The notes beneath the pieces are model-generated. The model did no database searches. It was not told where the DNA came from and saw only the letters and a list, made by a program, of their open reading frames with translations. Source: Pleodorina starrii (taxonomy: Eukaryota > Chlorophyta > Chlorophyceae > Chlamydomonadales > Volvocaceae). Taken from it: a stretch of DNA of 64,000 bases. Within the stretch, counting starts at the first letter, position 1. Each line of letters starts with the position of its first letter. The DNA lies in NCBI GenBank assembly GCA_030267565.1, contig BRXU01000005.1, forward strand, positions 4,981,001 through 5,045,000. Reading direction: 5' to 3'. Shown here one piece after another: positions 1 through 11,200 of the stretch. The position numbers and the translations under genes are program-made.

Positions 1-1641
1 GTGTGTTGAGGTCGCGGGGTTGATGGGGGTTATGGTTATGGCATGCAGCAGTAGGTTCCGCAGGTATGCGGTGCGCGCGCGGGCGGTTGCCAGGCTGGCG
101 CTGTACTCCCCTCTGTCCGATTGGGAGAGGTAGGGCGTAGTCCGCTGGGACGTAGGACTAGCTAGATAGTGATGGGGAAGCATTTCAGAGAAAGCATTTG
201 CATTTCTGCATCTAGGAAAATGCAAAGATGCATTTCGGTGTCGGGCATTGTTTATGTGCGCCCCCCCCTGCCAACGTGCCCTTGTGTGCAAGCACGGTTG
301 GGGGATTGCGGTACATGACGCGATGTTAGCCCCTCCGTCGTATTGCGGGCGCCGCGTTGCGATAAAGAGTGTTAAAGTGTGCAAACGAAAGGCGGTGATG
401 TCGCTACTGGCGTTCCGGTGAGTAGTTGCATTGCCCAACGAATTGTGGTCAACAACGTACGGTACATGAACAACCCTTGGAAAGCAGTTTGGCAGGACCA
501 TGGCAATGCACAAGCACAACTTTCGCCGGAGACATGCTGCATCGGCGAGGGGGGCCGGCGCCCGGGTCTCCCGAGCTGTTGGATGTGGACTGAGGCCGGG
601 GGCAGATCCTGGCAGATCGCTCTCGCAACCCTGGTTCGTCTGCTTACGTACCGTGCTGATTTGTTTTTGCCGATCACCGACTCAGGCTAGCGGCGCGAGA
701 GCCGCGTGGCCATACCGGTATGTGCATTTGGAGCTTGGGATTATTTTCGCCAGTGCTCTTTGGGTGTTGCACCGTCGGTACATTTCTTTGGCCACTTCTG
801 GTGCACGTGGACGAGATTGTGATAACGTTGACAACGTTGGGCCCACCTGGGTCCACTGGCAACGCCCCTAGGCAGGAGCGTCGAGGGGTGCGCACCTCCC
901 ATCCGGAGACTAAAGCGGGTGTACGGCAAACCAGGTCTCGACTGAACGGGTGTACGGCAAACCAGGCCTCGACTGAACGTGTCCTGTTGACGATCCGCAT
1001 TCCGTATTTGCCCACCACGACCCGATAGGCATGTTGCACGTGGGGAGGACGCATCAGTCATACCCCGGCCGTGTCAAGGCCCGCCGGGGCACATACCATG
1101 AGTGGCGTGATTTCCCATCGGGGGCAGGGGCCCCTACCGCCCGCACCCCAGCCCACCAGATAGACGTCACCGCAGACAAGTGTGCGAGCAAAGGCCAAAC
1201 CTCCTGAGACGATAATGATTCAAACGAACAAACAGAAGCCAGATCAAATTACTTGTCAGTCAGTCAGTCAGGGACACTTCTTCAGTGCAGCTCCTACGGG
1301 AAGAGCGATGCCCCATGCGTGTCAACAAATGAATTTTTATCAACGCATTTGAGGGAAGCGCGGGGCGCCGTCAGGTCCTCCGCACGACTCTGTGAAGTTC
1401 ATACTACACCACACGCACCATGCGGACACCCCTTAATTGTTATGTACGCCGTACATCCGTACTGCACGGTCCGCTCTGAGCAATACAAGGGAAGGCAGCA
1501 ACTGTCTCACGGCAGCCACATTGTTGGAAAAAAGGAGCAGCAGATGCTTGAGCACCGCAATACAGAAGTGCCGGTATATTTCTTCAGCAGGGAGCGCACA
1601 GTAAGCTGCGCTGACGTCCTGCGCTGACATCCTGCACCCCA
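1..1641. other. 3' flank of LIG4, no gene recognised
   Basis: No open frame here has recognisable protein content; the 100-125 codon frames on both strands overlap one another and have no family signature. The stretch holds a 31-bp tandem duplication (917-978), a short (CAGT)n run near 1255-1270 and a duplicated CTGCGCTGACRTC motif just before 1640. I did not find a TTACA (TGTAA on the minus strand) here that would mark the end of the LIG4 transcript. Confidence 0.5.
917..978. repeat. 31-bp unit, two tandem copies
   Basis: The unit starting GGGTGTACGGCAAACCAGG occurs twice head to tail with one substitution (GGTCTCG versus GGCCTCG). It lies outside any gene. Confidence 0.8.
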
Positions 1642-3790
1642 TCAAACCGTCACATGATCATCTTCATCGCCTTCGGTGTCATCTCCAGCTGTCAGCGCCT
1701 CAAACACCACGAGCCAGCTCCTTCGCCGCCGCTTACCGCGATGGCCTCCCTCCTTCCTGCCGCTGCTGCCACCGCCCGGGCCGTTGCCGCCCGAGCCGCT
1801 CAAGCTGGAAGCCTGACCAGGCGACCCAAAGGCGCTGCCGCAGCCGCCGCCACTGCCCACCTCGCCGCCGGGGCCGCGGAGCCGCTTGCGGCTATCCGAC
1901 GCGCTGCCCAGCCAAGCCTGACCTGGGCAGCCAGACACGCGCTCCTCCCGTGCCGGCACCCGTGCCGGCACCGGCTCCTCCCACTGGGGTTGGTGCCCCG
2001 GCGCCTCTTGCAGCATAACTGACGGCCGCGCAGCAGACACGCCCGCAGGAAGCGGGCAGTCCGGTGCAGCGCAACGCGCCCCTGTCCCTCCAGTATCGTC
2101 GGGCCGGCCGCTCGCCGCCCGATCCCTGCAGGTCAGCAGCGGCAGCTGCTGCTGCTGCTGCGCTGTCCCGCCGCAAGCGGCCTGCTCGCCACGGCCTGTA
2201 TCCGGCGGCGGGTCGTCCGCTGTCAACCGGACACCCTGCGGATGCGCGTCGACGCCAAGCCCGCTGTCGCCGACGACGCGGACCGCATACGACTTGTCGC
2301 ACACCCGCTCCGAGCCAGTCATGCCGGCGCCCGCCACCGTTGCCCGCGCCGCGCCGCCCACCGAGCTCGACAGCAGGCGCTCGCCAACGGCGGGCACGAG
2401 TACCTGGTGTCCGCAGGACAGCTGGCAGGGAGGAGGCGCCTCCCCTGTCTCTGCCGGGCTGGAGACACTCGCCGCCGCCGCCGCCGCCAGCGGCGGCACG
2501 TCCGTGCGGACTGCGGAAAGGGCTGTCTCTGCCACTTCCTGCCCATGGAGCTTCGGTGTCCCCGGCGTCCTGGCAGTAGGGCCCGGCTGTGCCGGTGGTG
2601 CCCGAGGCTCAGAGGTGCGTCCGGGCCCGGCGAAAGCGGGCATGGTGGGGTGCGCACGGTGGAGGCCGATGGCAGTCCCGCCGGCGACGCCGTCACAACG
2701 CCCCGCATAAACGGACTCATCGTCGTCGTCGTCGTCGTCGTCGTCAGAGGAATCCAGGATGCGGCGAAGAAAGCCGGTGTTGAATCCCAGGCACGGGCGG
2801 GGCTTTGCGGGCGGCGACGACGGCGTGGCTTGACTCCACGTGCCGGGCGTGTGGCCGCAGGAGCTGTGCGCGTCGGCGCCGGCGCCGGCGCCGTGTGGTG
2901 ATGGCCCTGGCGGTGGAGCAAGGCCGCAGGCCGCTGGCCCCGTGTCGACGCCGCGGCAAGCGGAGCCCGGCGGGGAACTGCGCGGCACCTGCAGTCCAGC
3001 TGGACGGCAAGCCACCTGCGGCCCGGGCGGCCCCACGGCCTCCTCCGCGGGCTGCGAGGCCCGGGCAGCCCCGGGGAAGGCAGCGGCACCGGTCTCGCAG
3101 GGTTCGCCCTCGGCCGGACGCTCCGCCGCCGCTTTGGCCGCCGGGCTCGTGCCGCGCGCGGCGCGCAGTCCGCTGTCAGTGTACCGGTATAAGGCCGCGG
3201 CGGGGTCATGCGGCGGTCTCCGCGGCGGCTCCCGCGGGGATTCTGACCCTGGGTCTGTGGTAAGCTGACGCACCACCGGCGGGACGATCCCTGCCGGCAG
3301 GTCTGCGACTGGCTTCGTGTGATCTGGCTTCTTCGGTTCATCCAGGCTGGCGCCGCCGCATGCGTGCTGGTGCGCAGCCGTCAAGCCGCCGGTCCGTAGC
3401 GCCACAGCGTCGCCCACCGAGCCTTTCTTGGAAGGCGACGGCGCCAAGGCGTGAGGACGGCACCAAGGCGCGTGCGGCGGCGCCAGCCTGGGCGGGTATA
3501 GCGCCTCCGGAAGCCGCACGAAGCCGCCGCCGTAATCCTGCGGCGCGCCATCCTCGCTACCACACTCGCCATCCTCGTCATCCCCACTGTCCTCAGCGCC
3601 TTCTCCAGCGGTGTCTGCGCCGGGCGAAGCCAGCGGCCTTCCCGCCGCGTCCGCAGCCGTCTGGTTAGACGGCTCGCCGTCGTTTCCCGCCCGGCCGCCG
3701 GCGCTGCTGGTCCGACGTGCGCTGTTCTCCCGGTCCCTCCCTGCAGCCGCTGTGGCCCGCTCCGCCTCGCGCAGGCAGTCCCGAATCCAT
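1642..3790 (-). CDS. LIG4: LIG4 terminal exon: end of BRCT2 plus long acidic tail
   Basis: The acceptor CCTGCAG/A at 3790-3792 joins in phase 2 to the donor at 4163-4164, giving MTDWRWIRDCL, which has the Trp-x-x-Asp-Cys pattern that closes a BRCT fold. About 75 residues later VRLPEALYPP resembles the family's last BRCT2 segment (LPE-x-x-Y), so the fold seems split by an acidic insert (SGDDEDGECGSED). The remaining ~600 residues are Pro/Ala/Gly rich with a run of Asp after FLRRILDSS and a basic GKRRRRSW near the end, a possible nuclear localisation signal. The open frame continues upstream to 4089, but that part reads as intron. The tail could be a separate gene; the phase match argues against it. 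Confidence 0.6.
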
Positions 3791-5182
3791 CTGCAGGCGC
3801 AGGAACGCCACCAAGGGCCAGTTGCACGTCCGTCAGCGCTTCCTGCATGGCCTGCTACGGCTCCCCAGCTGGGCCCTCCCAGCGACCCGTTAAACGCCAC
3901 AAGCCCGCAAACCCTTTGCACTCCCCTCTGCACTCCCCTTTGCACTTCCCTTTCCGTACTCCGTGTTGCGCTGCCTGCCCGCCCTTCTCCGTGTCCTCTG
4001 CACCTATCTACACAGCCCCAGAACAAAAAACACGCCTCGGAGGCGCGCCCATTGACGGCACTCCTTGACGGACGGAAACTAGACGACACTCACTCACCAA
4101 ACCCTTTCCGATCGGATCGGTCCTAACGCAAGCAGCCCCTGGTCACTGAACGCTGAACGCGCACCTCCAGTCCGTCATCCGGACGCCGCCCGCCGGCCCA
4201 GCGCCCCGGATACGCTGCGCCCCGCCGCAGCCGCATCCGCATCCGCAGCCGCAGCCGGCCCCCAGCCACCGCAGCAGCCGCGCCAGCTCGCTGCCCCAAC
4301 GCCAACGAACGCGCTGCGGGCCGCTGCAGGCCGCAACCTGCGGGCCGCTGCCGCTGCAGGCGAGCGGGCCGCACACCCCGCGCGACGCATTTTCGGCGCC
4401 GGCAGCGCTGGTCCCCGTTGCAAGCAGCAGCTTCGGTTGCACGCGGGACGCCAGGTCCTCGCCGTCGTCGTCATCCTCCGCTTCGCCTTCGCTGTCACTG
4501 AGACCGTCATCGGACGAGGAACACTGGCAGCAGTAGCAGTAGTTGCTGCTTCGACTGCTGCTACTGCTTCTGGCAGGGCAGGCTGCTTCGGCAACCCCGG
4601 CGGTGGCAGCAGCAGCAGCAGCGGAGTCGTAGGCGGCGCGCGCGAGCAGCTCGGCGCTCGCTTCGTCCCAGTGTTGCTGCGCGCATTTAGACTGCAGCGC
4701 GGCGAGGACGGCCTCCGCGCAAACCCGCGGCAGGTGCGGCGCCGCTGGCGGCAACATCGCCGCGGCGGCGGTGTCCCCGTCGTCGCGTCCGACGCCCCCG
4801 CCGTACCCTGCCAAGCCGTCCGCGGCTCCGGCCATCCGCGCGCCGGCCTCCTCGAAGCCACCCACCGCGCCGTCGTATAGTACGACGTGCGTGACTGCGG
4901 GCGACCAGCCTCCCGCCAGTTGGCCCCCGCCTCGCAGCACCGCCAGCCGCAGCTCCTGCAGCTGCTGCCGGGCTTCCTCCGCGGCCCAGCGGGCCGCCAG
5001 GCCGGTGCCCTCGTTGACGCCTTGCAGCAGCAAGGCCCCGCCGTCGCGCCGCGCGTCCCCCTTCTCGACCGCTGTCCCACCAGTTGAATTCCCGACACCG
5101 CGTGCGGTCGCGCTTGAAGCGTCGGCGCAGGCGGCGCCCGGCCGCACATGTGCCGCGGCCGCGGGCAGCGAAGCGGAAGGGC

Positions 5183-5217
<35 letters not shown>

Positions 5218-8200
5218 GACGGCGACACATCCAGGAGCAGCACCACCGCCCCCCCCGAAGACGCGGTGGAGGCCGGTCGGCGGCTCCTCGCCCACTGCCC
5301 GCATCTCCGCATCCAGCCAGTGCAGCAGACCAGGGCCGGCGGCCGTGTCCGCGGGGAGGGACGCGACTGCACACACAAGGGGCACACGGAGGTCAGGGCA
5401 ACAGGGGGATCCATGTTCCTTGCTCTGATCTGCTCGGTACCATCGTCGCAGCGGTGCATCGACATCACAACGGGTGAGCTTCACGCCCGATGGTGGGCCC
5501 TGTTCGCTTTTTGGGGGCTGGTCAGGGCCCGTTCGCAGATCCCTGCAGCCTGGGAACCCATCCCCGGCGTCAAGTGCCGCCGCTTGAATTGCACTGGCGC
5601 CTTCGTAAGCAGGCGGCTACCAACAGGCCGCATATACACACACACGCGCGCCGGGTGGGGGTAGTAAAGCTCGGGCCGCAGCGGTGAACCGCACTCCCCC
5701 GGGGGTTGGGCCTCAGTCCGCAGCTAGCCACCGTCCGCCCCCGTCCCCCCGGCTGACCTCCATTGCCGCTCGACGCTGCCGCCTCCATGCGATCCTCCAC
5801 ATCGCGCCGCCGCCTCCGGTGTCGCTGCCCCGGTCCCCCAGCAGTCGCCTCGGTCAGCACCTGCCGAGCCCGCCCGACGGCGGCCGGGCCCACGTGCCAG
5901 TCAAGAACGGCAGCCAGGTCCTGCTCGTCCAGCAGCTCGTAGTACGGATCGCCGTACGCATCGACTTGGTCGGCGTGGGCGGCAAGCGTGGCCTGGCTTA
6001 GGCGCCAGGCGTGTGCCGGCTTGGGCGGCCAGATGAGGCGCCGCTGCGGGGGGTGGAGTACTGTAATTCGAAGATGACACCGCAGCGGAAGCTGCGTTAG
6101 TGGGCGGGAATTGCGCGGGCGTCTGTTTGGCCACACTGCACCTCAGACGTCGCTCGGCGAAACAAACAGCACGGTAACTGGCCTATGTGTAACTGGCCGT
6201 GTGTGGAAGCTAAGTGTGCCAACGATCTCCCCGCGCGACCACGCCCCGCGCACTGGCCGCATCCAGGCCGCGCCTCTTCGCATACGGGTACCGCTACCGC
6301 CTCTCTTTTCGCCGACTCATCCAGTCAGGTGGTCAGTGCATGGTCAGCCAAGCCAAGAGACGCCGCTTGGTTCGGGGTGTGGTCGCTGCACTTCACCGCA
6401 CCTGCATGTAGCAGTCCTCCAGCCAGTCCGGACGCAGCAGGTCGCGGCGCGTGTCGCGGCCGTGGCACGAGTCCACCCACTCGTCCACGATGACGTACGA
6501 TGTACGGCATTCACCGTTGGGGACCTGCGAGCGCGGGTCCGGTCTCCGGTGGCCAAGCCGGACTGTGGGTGCACTTGCCGCCATGCCGCCTCAAAGAATG
6601 CCGATCAGTGTGGGTGGCTTCATGTGCGTGTCCGTGTGTCCGGAGAGCGGGGAAGGGGCGTGTCCTCCAGTTCACCCACACAGCGAGGACGCCGCATAAG
6701 GCCCTTCGGGCACTTGGGGGCATGCTTAGCTCTACACACCTTACGCGCGTTGCTCCAGACCGCCACCGGTGGGTTGAGCCCTCGCGCTTTGCCCCTCCTG
6801 TGGGGACACTGGACCCCCAAGCCCTAACAGCCCTAACACCCCTCTGCTCCAAATAGCCCCACATTGCCCGCCCATGGCCCTGGCACCGTGGCACGTTCCC
6901 CTGGACGCCTATCTTCGCCCCTCGCTGCTCACGTAGTTGGCGGAGCAGCGCCCACCCAGTTGCCGCACCAGCCGCGACAGCTCGCTGCGCCGCCTCGCCA
7001 CGGCGGCGCCGTACAGCCCCTCCAGGACCACGAAGGCTCCGGCCAGCACATCAAAGTGCACCGGCACCTGCACGGACAGACGGACGCGGGATGGCGGATG
7101 GCGGGCAGGGAGTTCGGGTGCCTTCAAGTGAGTGTGCGCGGTTCCCCCCAAACCTAGGATGCGACCCCTTCTTTCCCACCCCTGGGTTTCCCGGTATGCG
7201 AAAGCGGTACCGTAAAGTTGGAGGCCTCGACTGCGTGTTGGTAGCAGCCTAGCAATCGATCCCTCCTGGTGGGCAGAGCCGTGCGGAGCGTGTGCCCCCG
7301 CTGGGCTTGTACACATGCCCCCACCCCTTGCACACATCCCCCCTCGCACACATCCCCCCTGCCGTCGCACACATCCCCCCATCGCACACATCCCCCCTCC
7401 CCCCTCCGGGGTCAAGTGAGGATAAGTGCCACACTACACAGCCCACACACACCACACCCACCTCGGAGGTATCCGTCGTCAGCAAGTTCAACGGCACGCG
7501 TGCCACGGCTGGCCGCGCCGGCTGCCGGCGCTGCGGCGGCGCCGAGCGGCGGCCGCCGCTGCGGCCGCCAGCCAGACTCGTTTCCGGGATCAGGCGCGCA
7601 GCGCCTGCGAGTAGGCGCGGTTTGGGGAATTACGCCGTCAATAAAAATCCAAACGCAAAACGTAATAAATGACGGCGATCCGACACATAAGTTCACGTGT
7701 ACACACACAAAGACGCGCGCGCTGCGCACGGCAGGATATACGGCGGCGTCTTCTTTTGGTAGGGCTCAGCCGAACGCGAGGCAGGACGCCGTGCATCCTC
7801 TCTCTCTTTCTCTGAGAGCATCCCTGAGAGTCCGCCACGCAGCATCTTCCAGGGGCCTACGGTACTCGGCGCACAGGTCCCGCCCGCGCGTACCGCCTGC
7901 GCCGCCGCCCGCAGTCTCCGCCGCGGCGCCTCCCGCAGCCGCCGCCGCCTGGCGCACCAGCTCCCGCAGCTCCCGCAGCGAGGTGGCCTCGCGCGGGCTC
8001 TTGTCGACGCGGATTCGCGTGATGCGCGGGAATCGGGTGGTGTAGCCCGCGGCGAAGTTGGCCGTGCGGGTGAGCCGCACGTCGGCGTTCACCTGCGGGG
8101 CGCACACAGCGAGCCAGGCAAGCCAGGCGAGGGCAGCAGGGCCAGCACTGGTGCAGCCGTGCTTATCATACGTGCACATCATCCGGACTCGGACAACCAG

Positions 8201-11200
8201 GGTGCCGCCTTCAGGGTGCCGCCGTAAGGGTGCCGCCGTAAGGGTGCCGCCTCGTCGGGCTCTCGGCCCGGAACAGCAAGCGTCCGTACTTCTTAGCCGG
8301 TCGCCCCATATCATGAGGTCATGGCCGGTAGAAGAAAGGACATACGAAAGGTCGAACCGCCGCGGAGTAGCCCAAATCCCCAAGGAGGCGACCCTGGTGA
8401 ACAGTGGCTGGTGCCTGGTGCCTGGTACGCTGGCGTTGGGTGCGTTGGGGAGGCACGCACCGCGCGCGCGTCCGCCCCTTTCCACTTGAGTCGGACGTCT
8501 GCTCGCCTGGGCCTACGTGCAGCCCCTCGTGGCCCCTTGCTAGGCCTCCAACCCGACCAGTCTTCGCCCCCGATGTGCCTCGCGCCCCACCGCTTGTGCC
8601 CCCCACCCGCCCACCCACCCACCCACCCACCTGCACCACCACGCTCTGTTCCGGGTCCACGACCCACCAGTCGGGCCACTCGTCCCTGCAGCCCGTCGCG
8701 CGGCACCAGCCCGGCACGGCCCGCAGCCGGGCGGCCCGGCCGCCGCCCTCCACGTCCCGCGGCGACGCCGCCATGTTACCCGCCAGACGCGGCTCCAGAA
8801 CCCAGCGGCGCTGCTCCCGAGTCAGGCCGATGCCCACCCTGCAGGCCCCCCCAGACGAGGCGAGGCGAGGCGAGGCGGGGTGGGGTTGGCCCCACACTCG
8901 ACATCAGGCCACTGGCAGCGCAGCGGTGGAGAGGACAGCGTGAGCCGCGGGCTTTGTCCAAAACACGCCGGCGCATGCAAGGCAGCCGCTTCCGAAATGC
9001 TTGGCAGGAAAGGCTGAGCTTTGGCGAAGCTTGCGCCAACGGATGAGGCACGCAGGAGAGACGCTTCCCCGAACTCGCGCACGCCCCTGGACCGAGCAAG
9101 CGCACACATACGCGCGCTCGCGGTGGTGGGCGCGCGCTGCACTCACTCACGTGGCGAAGGTGACGTAGGTGGTCGGCCTCCCGGGCTGCGGCGGCTCCTC
9201 CGGCAGGCCCAGCAGGTACACACCGCCGGCGCTGACGCGGCTGGCAGCAGCAGCAGCGGTGCGTAAGGGGACGGGACGGGACGGAGCATGGGGATGGGCG
9301 GCATTGCGTACATGCACGCGGTGCTCCTTCACTTCGCATTCCCTCCATTTCATGTCGTCATTATCAGTCCATGACACCATGAGGCGCTTGTCAGGTCAGG
9401 TCAGAGACCGGACGGATGTTAAGACCTAAGAAGAGCCAGCCACAGGGGTACCTCCCCTGCAGAGGCAAGCCACGCGTGGCCTGGGAGGTCGCTTGGATCC
9501 CCCCAGCCCCCCTGCCGTCGTCCCCCGGTCCCCGGTCCCTGGTTCCAGGGAGAACAGGGACCCCTGCCTGGCCAGTCCGCCAACCCCTCGAGAGGCCCGC
9601 GCAACCCCTCAAGGTCCTTGCAACCTCCCCACCGCCCCCCAAAAGAACCCACTGACGCCAGCTAGCCCCTGGGTGTCACGCCGTACTTGGTCGAGCAATG
9701 GTCGTACTTCTGGCCGACGATGACCGCGTCAAACTCGCCCTGCGTCAAGTAGTCGGGCTTGATCTTGATCCACGTCTTGGTACGGCCGCCGATGTGGTAC
9801 GGCTCCTCCAGCGCCTTCACCACGATGCCTTCCTCCTGCATGCGGCGACACGTCATCATGTGAGTGCGAATGAATCTCCAAACGGCACGTCATGTGTGAG
9901 TGCGAATGAATCTCCAAACGGCACGTCATGTGTGATGGCGAATGAATCTCCAAACGGCACGTCATGTGTGATGGCGAATGAATCTCCAAACGGCACGTCA
10001 TGTGTGAGTGCGAATGAATCTCCAAACGGCACGTCATGTGTGAGTGCGAATGAATCTCCAAACGGCACGTCATGTGTGAGTGCGAATGAATCTCCAAACG
10101 GCACGTCATGTGTGAGTGCGAATGAATCTCCAAACGGCACGTCATGTGTGAGTGCGAATGAATCTCCAAACGGCACGTCATGTGTGAGTGCGAATGAATC
10201 TCCAAACGGCACGTCATGTGTGAGTGCGAATGAATCTCCAAACGGCACGTCATCATGTGAGTGCGAATGAATCTCCAAACGGCACGTCATGTGTGAGTGC
10301 GAATGAATCTCCAAACGGCACGTCATGTGTGAGTGCGAATGAATCTCCAAACGGCACGTCATCATGTGAGTGCGAATGAATCTCCAAACGGCACCCGCAT
10401 CTCCTGGAGGTCCTAGCTATCGAGACGGGTAACGACCACCTTGGCCAACCTTTGCCCTGCGCCTTGGAGCGAGCCCCCCTTCCCCCCAGGATATACGGTA
10501 CCCCCTTGTACACCATGTATCTGAATCAAACAGGAAACCTGAGCCGCGGCCGCCTGAGCCGCGACTCCCCACCAGTCCACCCACCCGGTACGCCCAGCTG
10601 CACTCACGAAAGCGGCCGCGTTGAGGTCGTACGCTTGCTGCGCCTGATGCGGGGTCGAACAGCTCCAGCTGTGCACCTTGCCATCTGCCGGTTCGGGATC
10701 GGGTTCGGGTTCGGGTTCGAGTCCGGTTCGGTTCGGTCCGATGGAGGGGAGCACGCCGGAGTGGAGGAAAGACGTCAAGAGCGGCTTTGGAGGGGCAGGT
10801 CCAGGCGCGAGGAGGCGCGCGACCCGGTCAGGAGCGGCGGCGGGACAGGTCGGCGCAGGTCGTCGCAGGTACCAGCCTTCTAAGGGAGAGAGCTAAGGCT
10901 CTCTCCCTTCGCGGCCCCATAGTGGGCTCGCTCCGGAGTCCCGGCCGCGCGGCGCCCAGCTCGTCGGCGCTCAGGCTCAAAATGACGCGGGGGGGCCAAC
11001 GACAGTAGGCGGTTCCCATACCACACACCAAACCACTAACAGTAGTGTTCATGTGCACATCGAATGGCAGTGAAGGGTGTTCAGCTGTACACTCACGGCG
11101 ATGATGATGATGGCGCTCAGCAACCCGCAACGGCAGCCGCCACGTGTCGACGTACCACCGACCATATCCACACATCGTATCCACATACGCGACCAGCCGC

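Noticed and set aside
2742..5477. Large alternative frames overlapping the last LIG4 exons on both strands
   Set aside because: GC-rich triplet-repeat DNA keeps several frames open. Only the frames that continue LIG4 motifs across consistent splice phases were kept.
9858..10396. CRISPR-like array (36-bp direct repeats)
   Set aside because: The units are contiguous without variable spacers, lie in a eukaryotic intron, and no cas-like gene is present. It is a minisatellite.
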